NCBI GenBank assembly: GCA_964501365.1
Contig: CAZCST010000009.1
Coordinates: 124,001 to 188,000 of the forward strand
From: CAZAMB01 sp964501365
Lineage (GTDB): Bacteria; Planctomycetota; Phycisphaerae; UBA1845
Direction: 5' to 3'
Length of the DNA: 64,000 nt
Below, one piece after another: positions 51,248-60,659 of the stretch. Each line of letters starts with the position of its first letter. The first letter of the stretch is position 1. Made by a program: the position numbers and the translations under genes. The notes below the pieces were generated by a model. The model was given only the letters and a program-made list of their open reading frames with translations. It had not been told where the DNA came from and ran no database searches.

Positions 51248-53278
51248 ATGGATGGGGTTGGTGTGAAAAAAATACTTGCATCGTGCCGCCGTTTTCTGAC
51301 TGCCGAGGAAGTTCCGCGCTGGTTTGGACTCTCGATCGTCTTGATTTACTTCGTGGGATTGATGACGGCGGGCCAATACGCGCTGTCGGCCACAAGGCTC
51401 GAAGCAGCCGCACAGTACCGCCACAACTCCGCCTACTCCGTCAAGCTCCTCGCCGATCGTCTCGCGGCGATCAACCCGGACGACCCGGCTGCGAGTCGAT
51501 GGTCGAACTGCGGAAAAACGCTCAAGGACTTCGCCGTCAACATACCCGCCCGCGCGGTTCGCATCGTGGGAGGAACTGACGGAAAGGTCCTTTACTCGAC
51601 GAACGCTGCCGAAGTCGGCCATCCATCGACCGCGCCAAGGCTGGATGCAGATGCATCGCTCGGTGTGGGAAATGTTCTCGTCCCAGGCGAATCCGGACAG
51701 GACGCGACCTGGCTGGTGCATGCTCCGATCAGCTCCCGTCCGTACAAAAAGGCAGCCGCCGAAACAGCGGGCCAGGTGCAAATGCCGGCAGGGAGCCCTG
51801 CGGAGGGAAGCGGGGTTGCCGTCAATACGCAGGCCTATTTTGTCGAAGCCGAATTTCCCGCGATGCCGCCCAGTACCAACCTCTGGGGACATCGTGCCGC
51901 GGCGATGGGCATTGCCCTCACCGTCCTTGGGGCGCTCTTCCTGGCCTATCGATGTCTGCGCGAGCAGCTTCGGGGGGTGTCAAAGATCGCCGGACGTCTG
52001 GCATTGCACGGCGACCGGCTCGAACAGGAAATCGGGGCCCTGCGAATCGGCGACGAACTCGATACCGTCACCCAGTCGTGGAACCAGCTCGTGGACATGA
52101 CCGAGGGGCTTCTGCAATCGTCGCGTGAAAAGAAAGCCAACGAAGAACTCTCCCGCGTGCTGCAACGCTCCGGTGGAAGCGCCCTGGCCGAAGCGATTCA
52201 TGCAATTCCGGACGGCATCATCCACATCCTCGACGAGTCGCGCCTGGATTATCTGAATTCCACGGCCAGTCGACTCCTGGGGTGGAAGACGCAGGAGGGC
52301 AAGCGTCCCACGCTGCACGAAGCCAAATCGGAAGGAGCGGGGGCAAAAGTTCTTGAACTGATTCGCTCTTCCCTGCAACCGGATGGGCGCTACGAGCCGC
52401 GCGTCGAGCTCATCGAAGTCGGCGACGACGGGGCCGGAAAGGACCGCAGCTCCTACCGGGTCTGGCTGCTTCCGTTGCAAGGACCGCGACACACCGGCGA
52501 ATGTGTCGTTGTGATTCGCGATGTAAGCCAGCAGCTGCGGGCTGAAAAAGCGCGGGAGGAGTTCATCGCCCAGGTGACCCATGAATTCCGCACGCCGCTC
52601 ACCAATATCCGGGCGTACACCGAAACGCTATCGAGCGGCATGTTCGAGGATCCGCAGGTCATCAGTGAGTGTTACAACGTTATCACCAAGGAAACACGCC
52701 GGCTGTCGCGGCTGATCGAAGACATTCTGAGCGTATCGCAGTTGGAAGTCGGATCGATCGAACTGCGCACCGACAACGTGGACCTGCGGACGCTGCTCAC
52801 GGAGGCCGTGCGCGATGTGCGCGGGCTCGCCGAGGAAAAAACCATCGATATGCAGCTCGTGCTCCCCGCCAAGCTCGAAACAATTCGCGGAGACCGCGAC
52901 AAACTTGCGGTGGTGGTCAACAACCTGCTGGGCAACGCCATCAAATACACGCAGCCCGGGGGCAACGTCGTGGTGGGCTGCCAGGTCTCGGCCGACTCCG
53001 TGGTCATCACCGTGAAGGACAATGGCATCGGCATCTCGCCCGCCGACCAGGCCCGGGTGTTTGAAAAGTTCCAACGTGGCACCGATCCGGAAATCCAAAA
53101 CATCACTGGAACGGGAATCGGCCTCTTTACCGCCCGGGAAATCATCCGCCGCCACGGCGGCGACATAGAACTCATCAGCGAAAAGGGCGCCGGATCCACT
53201 TTCATGGCCCGCCTTCCGCACAAGGAATCACGCGGAAGCGCCATGTCCCTGGCGCAGACCGGAGGCGAACATGGCTAA
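51248..53278 (+). CDS. Membrane-bound sensor histidine kinase
   Basis: This 676-residue protein starts at ATG 51248; GTG 51263 is an alternative. Two membrane helices (SIVLIYFVGLMTAGQYAL and MGIALTVLGALFLAY) flank a ~200-residue extracytoplasmic sensor with no recognised family. A HAMP-like linker, a PAS-like domain (IPDGIIHILDESRLDYLNSTASRLLG) and the kinase core follow: VTHEFRTP with His445, NLLGNAIKYT, DNGIGISPAD, GTGIGLFTAREIIRR. It phosphorylates a receiver. The partner starts within its last eight bases, so the two are co-translated. Confidence 0.9.
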   Translation: MDGVGVKKILASCRRFLTAEEVPRWFGLSIVLIYFVGLMTAGQYALSATRLEAAAQYRHNSAYSVKLLADRLAAINPDDPAASRWSNCGKTLKDFAVNIPARAVRIVGGTDGKVLYSTNAAEVGHPSTAPRLDADASLGVGNVLVPGESGQDATWLVHAPISSRPYKKAAAETAGQVQMPAGSPAEGSGVAVNTQAYFVEAEFPAMPPSTNLWGHRAAAMGIALTVLGALFLAYRCLREQLRGVSKIAGRLALHGDRLEQEIGALRIGDELDTVTQSWNQLVDMTEGLLQSSREKKANEELSRVLQRSGGSALAEAIHAIPDGIIHILDESRLDYLNSTASRLLGWKTQEGKRPTLHEAKSEGAGAKVLELIRSSLQPDGRYEPRVELIEVGDDGAGKDRSSYRVWLLPLQGPRHTGECVVVIRDVSQQLRAEKAREEFIAQVTHEFRTPLTNIRAYTETLSSGMFEDPQVISECYNVITKETRRLSRLIEDILSVSQLEVGSIELRTDNVDLRTLLTEAVRDVRGLAEEKTIDMQLVLPAKLETIRGDRDKLAVVVNNLLGNAIKYTQPGGNVVVGCQVSADSVVITVKDNGIGISPADQARVFEKFQRGTDPEIQNITGTGIGLFTAREIIRRHGGDIELISEKGAGSTFMARLPHKESRGSAMSLAQTGGEHG

Positions 53279-53663
53279 GATCTTGATTGCGGACGACGAT
53301 GCCCACATCGCGCGGGTTATGTCGATCTGGCTGACACGTCACGGACATCAGGCCCTGTGCGTCTCCAACGGACGCCAGGCGCTCGATGTGATCAAGTCCA
53401 AGGCGGTGGACCTGGTCATCTCCGACATGAACATGCCCGAGCTGGACGGGTTGGGCTTCGTCAAGGCAGTCCGCGAGCTGACCGGAAACTCTCTTCCGGT
53501 GGTGATTTTATCCGCCCGGTGCGACCAGCAGGAATTGATGGACGCGCTTGCAGCGTACGGAGTGAAAGTCTATCCCAAGCCCTTTCTGCCATCTTATATG
53601 GTTACCGAGATTCATCGACTGCTTGAGAGTGCCGGCCTGACCCAGACGGGGAGCGCTTCGTGA
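53271..53663 (+). CDS. Stand-alone response-regulator receiver
   Basis: This 130-residue protein is a CheY-like receiver only: acidic pocket ADDDAH, phosphoacceptor Asp52 in ISDMNMPELDG, LSAR with the conserved Ser, and YPKPF with the Lys-Pro switch. No output domain follows. It overlaps the kinase by 8 bases and the HD-GYP start by 4 (GTGA), so it is likely the direct relay between the kinase and the downstream c-di-GMP-type protein. Confidence 0.92.
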   Translation: MAKILIADDDAHIARVMSIWLTRHGHQALCVSNGRQALDVIKSKAVDLVISDMNMPELDGLGFVKAVRELTGNSLPVVILSARCDQQELMDALAAYGVKVYPKPFLPSYMVTEIHRLLESAGLTQTGSAS

Positions 53664-55081
53664 ATCAGTCCGGTTCGGCAACACAATTGCGCGACCCTAC
53701 TGTTGAGGGACAGGTGCTTTCGACAGGCGATCCACTTCAATCGCTCTCCGAATTGCGCGCCATGTTTCTGAATCCGTGCTCGTCGGCAGGCGACGATTGG
53801 AGCCGGGCTTCGCAACTGGTTTCCTCGGCGTTCGATCAGATTGTGGCCGAACATCAGGGCATGGCCGACGAACTTCTCTGTGTCTACGAACAACTGGGAA
53901 TCATATTTGAGGTCACCCGCAAGTTACCCACCGTTCGCAGCGAGGAAGAGGTCATCGGGCTGTTTTGGGACAGCCTGCAAAGGAGTTTTACTGGCCGCGA
54001 CGTATTTGTTGCTCATACCCGCAGCCCTGATGAATGGACTCGCATGCGACGGGTCGGCGACGAAAAACCCGATGGCGAGCCTCTCGATGGGAAGATCTCC
54101 GCCGCGCTTCGTAAGGTCTGCCGTGGGCCTCGGGCCCGAACGCTTGTCGCAAAGCTTCAGGATTTGCATCCGGAAAGCACAGCGGCCGGCAACGGGTCCG
54201 TGCTCATCGGGCCCGTGTACTCCGGCGACCTTCTTGTCTGCGCACTGGTCATCTTTCGATCCGCGATTCCGCGCTCCGCCGGCAGCCTTCCGGAATTCCG
54301 CGCCAGTGACATGAGTCTGGTCGAATCACTGGCTACCTTCTGCGGAGACTTGATTCGCAATCACCGACTGGTGCGCGAAATGCGCGAGATGTCGATCGCC
54401 ATGGTGCGCTCTTTGGTCAGTGCCGTGGACCAGAAGGATCAATACACGTGCGGGCACTCACTGCGTCTGAGCCACTATGCCACCAAGCTGGGTCGCCTGC
54501 TGAAGCTCCCTGATATCGAGTTGCAAATGCTTCAGTGGGGCGCCTTGCTGCATGACGTTGGCAAGATCGGCATCCGCGATGAGGTGTTGAACAAAACGGG
54601 CAAGCTCACTCCCGAGGAATTCGAACACATTAAGGAACACCCCGGAAAAAGCTATCAGGTGGTCCAGCAGGTGCCTCAACTCGCCGATGCCCTCGACGGC
54701 ATCCTGTATCACCACGAACGATTCGACGGATCCGGCTATCCCAAGGGTTTGAAGGGCGAAGAGATTCCCCTCCAGGCGCGAATCATCCAGATCGCCGATG
54801 TCTTCGATGCGCTGACATCTTCGCGTTCTTACCGACCCGCATACGACTGGCAGCGGGCCTTGGAAATTCTCGAGGAAGAAGCCGGAAAAGCGGTCGATCC
54901 ACGTCTGCAGAAGCTCTTCGATCAACATATTCGCCAGAAAATGCAAAGCGAACCTCGGGCATGGGAAAAAATGGTTGAGAGAGCCAATCAATTTGCGTCG
55001 GCGTTCGACGGCAACGGAGACGACGTGACCGCACCATCACCGCAGATGCTGTCGTGCGATCGCGGCGGAGATTCAACATGA
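53660..55081 (+). CDS. GAF/HD-GYP domain cyclic-di-GMP phosphodiesterase-like protein
   Basis: This 473-residue protein starts at GTG 53660. Residues ~70-240 hold a GAF-like sensor. The HD-GYP domain then reads LLHDVGKIGIRDEVLNKTGKL, HIKEHPGKSYQVVQQ and HHERFDGSGYPKGLKGEEIPLQARIIQIADVFDALTSSRSYRP, with intact HD metal pair and GYP. Family members degrade cyclic di-GMP. The genes before it (kinase, receiver) and after it (degenerate GGDEF, STAS, PilB) suggest it tunes pilus or secretion activity. Confidence 0.92.
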   Translation: MNQSGSATQLRDPTVEGQVLSTGDPLQSLSELRAMFLNPCSSAGDDWSRASQLVSSAFDQIVAEHQGMADELLCVYEQLGIIFEVTRKLPTVRSEEEVIGLFWDSLQRSFTGRDVFVAHTRSPDEWTRMRRVGDEKPDGEPLDGKISAALRKVCRGPRARTLVAKLQDLHPESTAAGNGSVLIGPVYSGDLLVCALVIFRSAIPRSAGSLPEFRASDMSLVESLATFCGDLIRNHRLVREMREMSIAMVRSLVSAVDQKDQYTCGHSLRLSHYATKLGRLLKLPDIELQMLQWGALLHDVGKIGIRDEVLNKTGKLTPEEFEHIKEHPGKSYQVVQQVPQLADALDGILYHHERFDGSGYPKGLKGEEIPLQARIIQIADVFDALTSSRSYRPAYDWQRALEILEEEAGKAVDPRLQKLFDQHIRQKMQSEPRAWEKMVERANQFASAFDGNGDDVTAPSPQMLSCDRGGDST

Positions 55082-56205
55082 GCCTGATGAAACATCTGAT
55101 GGCTGCTCTGCGGCCAAATCCGCAAGCCTTGATGGACGCTTCGCTTCCGGCGGAGACGTCCGTGGAATCGATCGATCGCAGCGCGATGGAATTGTGGATG
55201 GGCCGGATCGCCGCGTCCTTGCAAGAATTCGACCTGTGGCTGGCGCAAGAACGCGACACCGAAGACTATTGGCCCGCGTTCGGCGAGTTTCTGCGCACCG
55301 CGCTCAACGAAATCTGCGGCGCAGCCAGGGTCACCCCCTACCGGATCGCCGACAATGGCCGCGAACTGCTCGCCCTGCGACAGGCCAGTCCCCTCGTGCA
55401 AACGGACCGAATCAGCGCTCGCAAGGGCATCATCGGACACGTCGTCACCACCGGACGGCCGTATGTGGCGGGGGCTGCGGCACAGAGAGATATGATCGAT
55501 TCGCTGGCCCGCGACGCGGAACACCCGCTCGCATGGTGCTTTCTGGCGCAGCAGGACGCGCAGCGCATGGGCGTGGTCGCCGTGGGACAAGTCGCGACCG
55601 CATCGCCCATCATGCTGTCCCTTGCTGAGCGGCTCACGTCACAGTTCTGGTACATGGCGGCGCAGGCCCACCGGATTCGCACGATGGAGCAAAGTGACCC
55701 CGTGTGCGGATTGCTGTCGCGACCCGCGTTCCTGCTGACCGCGGAAAAGGCGGTCGCCGAATCGTATCAAAACAACGCTCCGCTGGCGGTCGCCGTGCTG
55801 GCTCTGGAGGGCATCCGCGGCATGAACGATTCCGGACGGTGGGAAGTCGCCGACGACCTTCTCCGCGAAGTCAGCAAATTCCTGCGGACCAAGGTGCGAA
55901 GCGATGATCGCCTGGGGAGATTCGATGGCTCGCGTTTTGCCATCCTGCTGCGCAGCGTCGATTCGGAACTGGCCACCCTCATCGTGCGACAGTTGATCGC
56001 GCAATTGAGCACGCTGGTGGGCGATGCAGGACGCTGGGGCGCGAATATCAAGGTTCGATGCGGACTGGCGGGCAGCGGCACGGGTCGGCCCATGCTGCGC
56101 GAACTCATCACCCGGGCTCTCACGGAATCGCAGCGGGCACGCGAACAGAGCCGCATGGTCAGCAGCGACATCATCGAACCCGCCATGCAGGAGAGCCTCG
56201 CGTGA
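55078..56205 (+). CDS. GAF plus degenerate GGDEF protein
   Basis: This 375-residue protein starts at ATG 55078 overlapping the HD-GYP stop. The first ~200 residues are GAF-like (ISARKGIIGHVVTTGRPYVAG...MGVVAVGQV). The C-terminal half follows the diguanylate-cyclase fold: DPVCGLLSRPAFL, LAVAVLALEGIRGMND, VSKFLRTKVRSDDRLGRFDGSRFAILL. The signature GGDEF position reads FDGSR, so it should not make c-di-GMP but may bind a nucleotide or act as a partner. It overlaps the next gene by four bases (GTGA). Confidence 0.8.
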   Translation: MSLMKHLMAALRPNPQALMDASLPAETSVESIDRSAMELWMGRIAASLQEFDLWLAQERDTEDYWPAFGEFLRTALNEICGAARVTPYRIADNGRELLALRQASPLVQTDRISARKGIIGHVVTTGRPYVAGAAAQRDMIDSLARDAEHPLAWCFLAQQDAQRMGVVAVGQVATASPIMLSLAERLTSQFWYMAAQAHRIRTMEQSDPVCGLLSRPAFLLTAEKAVAESYQNNAPLAVAVLALEGIRGMNDSGRWEVADDLLREVSKFLRTKVRSDDRLGRFDGSRFAILLRSVDSELATLIVRQLIAQLSTLVGDAGRWGANIKVRCGLAGSGTGRPMLRELITRALTESQRAREQSRMVSSDIIEPAMQESLA

Positions 56206-56546
56206 AAACAGAAGTCCGAAAGATCGGAACTGTGGACATCTTCACTCCTGCCGGACCCTTGTCCGATCAGGACGCAGAATCCTTCTGCAAGACTCTGATG
56301 ACCCGGCTGTCATCCGACGCGGGCAATGCCCGGGTCGGCATTGCCATGCAGGAGGTTCCGTATCTGGACAGCGTGGCGCTGGAGGGACTGCTCGCGGCGG
56401 CCGATTCGCTTGGCGAACGGGCCATGTGTCTGAAACTGGCCGCCGTGACGCCGACGTGCCGTGAAATTTTCGAGCTGACCGGATTGTCGTCACGATTTCG
56501 GTTTTTCAAGGACGTGGAAGACGTGGTGAAGAGCTTTTTGACGTAG
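56202..56546 (+). CDS. STAS-domain (anti-sigma factor antagonist-like) protein
   Basis: This 114-residue protein starts at GTG 56202. VDIFTPAGPLSDQDAESF then ARVGIAMQEVPYLDSVALEGLLAAADSL follows SpoIIAA-type STAS domains. In those the phosphorylated Ser lies in D-S-S-G; here the motif is DSVALE, with only the first Ser kept, so phosphoregulation may differ. It lies 5 bases before the PilB-like gene and may control it through protein contact. Confidence 0.78.
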   Translation: MKTEVRKIGTVDIFTPAGPLSDQDAESFCKTLMTRLSSDAGNARVGIAMQEVPYLDSVALEGLLAAADSLGERAMCLKLAAVTPTCREIFELTGLSSRFRFFKDVEDVVKSFLT

Positions 56547-56551
56547 GGATT

Positions 56552-58321
56552 ATGGCAACACTTGCGATCGAACAAAACGTCCGGCTCGGCGACCAGCTCC
56601 TTCGCGATGGACTGGTAACGCCGGAGCAACTTGCCGAGGCCCTGGCGCGGCAACAGGCATCCGGCGTGCGCATCGGTCGTGCGCTGGTGGATGTCGGCGC
56701 CATTTCGGCGGTCACGCTCGTGCAGGCGCTCTCCACGCGCATGGGGGTCAAGGGATGCGTGCTCCGCCACGGACTCATCGACCCCAAGGTGGCCAAGCTC
56801 ATTGCCAAGGATGAAGCTGAGCGGCTTCGCGCGCTCCCGCTCTTCCGCGTCCGCGATGAATTGACCGTCGCGATGGTCGATCCGCAATCGCTGCCAAGCC
56901 ACGACCGCATCCGCAAGCTGACCGGCTGCAATGTCCGGCCTGTGCTCGTGCTGGAAGACAATCTCGCTGAATTCCAGCAGAAATACCTCGCGGCAGAGGT
57001 CACCGTGGATTCGTTCCTTGCCTCCATGGAGGAAACGGACATCCACATCGACGCGACCGAGGCGATCGACGAAGGCCCTGTCACCGATCTCGACAAGATG
57101 ATCGATGGCAGCCCGGTGGTGAACCTCGTCAACCTGGCGATTCTCACCGCCCTGCGAGCCGGCGCCTCCGACGTTCATATCGAGCCCGACCGCGACGGAA
57201 CACACATTCGCTATCGCATCGACGGACACCTCCGGGAGATGCTCAAGCCTCCCAAGGGCCTGCACGCCGCGATCGTTTCGCGCATCAAGGTCATCGGCCG
57301 CATGGACATCGCCGAAAAACGGCTGCCGCAGGAGGGCCGAGTCCACCTCGTCGCCGACCGGCGCGAGATCGACCTGCGCGTCTCTTCCATGCCCACCGTG
57401 CTGGGTGAAAAGATCGTGTTGCGCATCCTTGATAAGGCCAACCTGAGCTTTGATCTCGAAGCGCTGGGCATCCGGGGCATTGACCGCCGCGCCGTCGAAG
57501 CGATGGTCAATAGTCCGTACGGCCTGATGCTCGTCACCGGCCCCACGGGAAGCGGCAAGACCACCACCCTATATTCCGCGCTCGACCTGCTCCGCGACGA
57601 AACCACGAACATTGTCACCATCGAGGATCCTGTGGAATATCAGTTGCCGCTGGTCAACCAGATTCAAGTGACCGAGCGCGTCGGCCTGAACTTCGTCCGT
57701 GCCCTGCGGTCCATCCTTCGGCAGGACCCCGATGTGATCATGGTCGGTGAAATCCGCGACGAAGAGACGGCGCGCGTCGCCATCCAGGCCGCCCTCACTG
57801 GCCACTTGGTCATGTCCACGCTGCACACCAACGACTGCCCCGGTGGTGTCATGCGCCTGATCGACATGGGCATCGAACCGTATTTGATCACGGCCTCAAT
57901 TCTGGGATTCGTCGCACAGCGACTCGCCCGCACCATCTGCCAAGCCTGCAAAACGTCGTACTACCCACCCAAAGCCCTGCTGAAAAGCGTGGGTTGGGCC
58001 AATCGCACCAACGAACTCTTCCAGCGCGGCGAAGGCTGCCGTGAGTGCAACAACACCGGCTTTCGAGGTCGCATGGGAATTTACGAAGTGATGCTGCTCG
58101 ATCCGGAACTGAAGCAAATCATTCAGGACCGGCCGACGGAGCAAAACATTCGAGTCTATCTTGCGCAAACAGGCTGGCGGACCCTGCGCGACAAGGCTCT
58201 TGACCTTGTGCTGCGCGGCGAGTCCACGCTGGAAGAAATCCTGCGCGTCACCCGCTCCGAGGCACTGGACACCGGTGATCCCAGTGGAGCGGGAGTTGAG
58301 GAGGTTGCGGCATGCTCCTGA
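56552..58321 (+). CDS. GspE/PilB-type secretion/pilus assembly ATPase
   Basis: This 589-residue protein has an N-terminal MshEN-like domain (LGDQLLRDGLVTPEQLAEALARQ...VDVGAIS), which in many PilB/MshE proteins binds c-di-GMP. The ATPase core has RYRIDGHLRE, Walker A GPTGSGKT (330-337), EDPVEY, the Asp box RQDPDVIMVGEIRDEET and HLVMSTLHTND. A four-Cys zinc motif (CQAC...CREC) follows. It powers polymerisation of pseudopilins. It overlaps the GspF gene by 10 bases. Confidence 0.95.
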   Translation: MATLAIEQNVRLGDQLLRDGLVTPEQLAEALARQQASGVRIGRALVDVGAISAVTLVQALSTRMGVKGCVLRHGLIDPKVAKLIAKDEAERLRALPLFRVRDELTVAMVDPQSLPSHDRIRKLTGCNVRPVLVLEDNLAEFQQKYLAAEVTVDSFLASMEETDIHIDATEAIDEGPVTDLDKMIDGSPVVNLVNLAILTALRAGASDVHIEPDRDGTHIRYRIDGHLREMLKPPKGLHAAIVSRIKVIGRMDIAEKRLPQEGRVHLVADRREIDLRVSSMPTVLGEKIVLRILDKANLSFDLEALGIRGIDRRAVEAMVNSPYGLMLVTGPTGSGKTTTLYSALDLLRDETTNIVTIEDPVEYQLPLVNQIQVTERVGLNFVRALRSILRQDPDVIMVGEIRDEETARVAIQAALTGHLVMSTLHTNDCPGGVMRLIDMGIEPYLITASILGFVAQRLARTICQACKTSYYPPKALLKSVGWANRTNELFQRGEGCRECNNTGFRGRMGIYEVMLLDPELKQIIQDRPTEQNIRVYLAQTGWRTLRDKALDLVLRGESTLEEILRVTRSEALDTGDPSGAGVEEVAACS

Positions 58322-59544
58322 CCTACAACGCCGTGGACAATGGAGGCCGAGCCAGCAGCGATTCCATCGAGGCCGGCTCGGTCCGTGACGCCGTTGAGCA
58401 ACTGCGCCGAAAGGGATTGTTTGTCACCAATATCGCGGAGTCGCTCCCGGGGCGTCGGGACCGCCAAAAGGCAAAGGATTCCAGCGCGCGTTCCGGCGCC
58501 GGCTCAGCGAGGCTTCCGCTCAAGAAACTGTCCCACATGACGCGACAGATCGCCATGCTCCTGCGTTCCGGGAGCGGAATCGTCCCTGCGTTCCAGGCGA
58601 TTCAGCGGCAGACCACGCGCCCGTCCCATAAAGCGTTGCTCGCCCAGATCATTGCCGACCTGGAAGACGGCATTCCGCTGACCGACGCCCTTCGCAAACA
58701 TCCCCGTAGTTTTGATGCCGTGTACTGCGCCATTGTCGCGGCCGGAGAGGCCAGCGGAACGCTCACCGAAATGTTTGATCGACTCTCGGTCATCGTCGGC
58801 AAGTCGCGCGCCATGCGGAAAAAAATCCTCGGCGCGCTGGCCTATCCGTGCCTCCTCACGGTCATGTGCATCAAGATATTTGTCGTACTTCTGCTTTTTG
58901 TGATTCCGCGCTTTGCCGACATGTTCACCCAACTGGGTGTCCATCCACCCGCGACAACCGTGATGTTCCTCAAGGCGGGAGTCGTGGTTCGTTCCTACTG
59001 GCCGCTGCTGCTCGGCGGAGTGGCGGCCATCGTCGGCGGCATCGCCTGGCTGGTCACGAATCCGCGCGGAAAACTCTGGATCAGCAATATCCAGCTTCGA
59101 ATTCCGCTTGTTGGCCGGCTTCGTTCCCGGCTGATCCAGGGACAGATTTTCCGCACGCTGGGCACGCTGCTGGAAAGCCGCGTAAACATCATGGAAGCCC
59201 TGGACCTCGTTCGGGAGTCCACGCGTAACAACAAATTCCAGGGCCTGTTCAAGGACCTGACCAACGCCCTGGAATCCGGCGGCCGACTCAGCACGACATT
59301 TGAGTCTTCGGGACTGGTCGAACCGTACCTGTGCCAGGCCATCCATACCGGCGAAGACACCGGCAATCTCGGCGGGTCGCTGTCCTTTTGTGCGGACATG
59401 CTCGACGAGAACAACGAAGAGCTGGTCAACATGGTGATGAAGTTGCTCGAGCCGATCATCCTGATCGTGATGGGCTTCGTGGTGGGCGGGATCGCCATCT
59501 CGCTGTTCATGCCCCTGTTCGACCTGACCTCGGGAATCAAATAG
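58312..59544 (+). CDS. GspF/PilC-type inner-membrane platform protein
   Basis: This 410-residue protein shows two T2SSF domains: LTDALRKHPRSFDAVYCAIVAAGEASGTL and, in the second half, GQIFRTLGTLLESRVNIMEALDLV...YLCQAIHTGEDTGNLGGSLSFCADML. Three membrane helices are expected (CIKIFVVLLLFVIPRF, YWPLLLGGVAAIVGGIAWLV, EPIILIVMGFVVGGIAISLFMPLF). It is the membrane base on which the ATPase acts. It lies between pilB-like and pilM-like genes. Confidence 0.94.
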   Translation: MLLTYNAVDNGGRASSDSIEAGSVRDAVEQLRRKGLFVTNIAESLPGRRDRQKAKDSSARSGAGSARLPLKKLSHMTRQIAMLLRSGSGIVPAFQAIQRQTTRPSHKALLAQIIADLEDGIPLTDALRKHPRSFDAVYCAIVAAGEASGTLTEMFDRLSVIVGKSRAMRKKILGALAYPCLLTVMCIKIFVVLLLFVIPRFADMFTQLGVHPPATTVMFLKAGVVVRSYWPLLLGGVAAIVGGIAWLVTNPRGKLWISNIQLRIPLVGRLRSRLIQGQIFRTLGTLLESRVNIMEALDLVRESTRNNKFQGLFKDLTNALESGGRLSTTFESSGLVEPYLCQAIHTGEDTGNLGGSLSFCADMLDENNEELVNMVMKLLEPIILIVMGFVVGGIAISLFMPLFDLTSGIK

Positions 59545-59553
59545 GAAACGATC

Positions 59554-60654
59554 ATGCTGGCTCAAATCGTAAAATCCAAGAGAACTCCGATCGGGCTGGA
59601 CCTGGGCGAGACGGCGCTGCGCGCTGCTCAACTTCGGAAAACTCCCGGAGGATTTTGCGTCACTTCGCTGGCACACCTGGATCGAACGCAGACCCCCGCA
59701 AACGCCACGAAGAGTCCTCCAGACTCCCTCGAAGATGGATTGCGCAAATTGTTCTCTCACTCGGCCTTTCTGGGGCGATCCGTCATTCCCGCACTCAATC
59801 CCCCGGAAGTGGAATTTCATGTTCTGGATGTGCCTGCGGCGGCGCTGCAGGGCGACGAAACCGCGCAGAACCTCCTACACTGGGAAATCGGAAGGCTCAC
59901 CAGCCTTTCCGCGGATCAGGTCGAAACCCGTCACTGGCTCCTCCCTTCACGTCCGGGTGGAACGGCCAGCGCGATTGGCGTCTCCGCGCGGCGTGACGCG
60001 GTCATGACTCTGCTGGACCACTGTCAACGCGGCCGGCTCCGTTGCTCGTGCATCGAAACCGGCGCCACGGCATTGCACCGCTTCGGACGACTGCTCAGAT
60101 CATGGGGCGAGGATGAAATCTGGGGCCTCCTGGATTTGGGGGCCCGCCAGACGCGATTGATTCTTTGCCTCGGTCATGCGCCGCTGCTGATTCGACACAC
60201 GGGAGAGGGCGGAACTTCGTGGACCGAACGAATCGCGGAAGTGTTGCACCTGCAGATTCCTTCAGCGGAGATACACAAGAAATCCCATGGCATCGCCCTT
60301 CAGGGCCGGCGGGAGAGTCGCGCGGAGGCGGATTCGGCTCCCTCCGACGAGGTGGCCGTGATGCTCCTCAGTGCGCTGCGCAGCGAGCTGAACGAGATGG
60401 CCGCCGAAATCAAACGATCCTACGAGTACGTCTTGAATGGTTATCCGGGACGTCGCGCCGCCGATCTCGTTCTGGTTGGCGGTGGCGCGAACATGCCCAA
60501 CCTTCCGGAATTTCTCAGCGGGATTCTCGGAATCAATGTGCGGCGATGTTCCGCGTATGCATCGGACCCGAATTGTCGAATTCGACTGGAGTCGGCGGTT
60601 CGCCATCCGCTGGAGGACTTTGCAACCGCCATAGGGCTCGCGATGAGCGAGTAA
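59554..60654 (+). CDS. PilM-like actin-fold assembly protein
   Basis: This 366-residue protein begins with PIGLDLGETALRAAQLRK, the first nucleotide-binding motif of the FtsA/PilM fold, with LLDLGARQTRLIL and ADLVLVGGGANMPNLPEFLSG as the later ones. IKRSYEYVLN is a conserved PilM segment. PilM links the cytoplasmic ring to PilN at the inner membrane in type IV pili. It lies 5 bases before the PilN-like gene. Confidence 0.9.
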   Translation: MLAQIVKSKRTPIGLDLGETALRAAQLRKTPGGFCVTSLAHLDRTQTPANATKSPPDSLEDGLRKLFSHSAFLGRSVIPALNPPEVEFHVLDVPAAALQGDETAQNLLHWEIGRLTSLSADQVETRHWLLPSRPGGTASAIGVSARRDAVMTLLDHCQRGRLRCSCIETGATALHRFGRLLRSWGEDEIWGLLDLGARQTRLILCLGHAPLLIRHTGEGGTSWTERIAEVLHLQIPSAEIHKKSHGIALQGRRESRAEADSAPSDEVAVMLLSALRSELNEMAAEIKRSYEYVLNGYPGRRAADLVLVGGGANMPNLPEFLSGILGINVRRCSAYASDPNCRIRLESAVRHPLEDFATAIGLAMSE

Positions 60655-60659
60655 GACCC

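Noticed and set aside
58504..59820. 438-codon minus-strand frame opposite the GspF-like gene
   Set aside because: It is antisense to a clear GspF with membrane helices and has no motif of its own.
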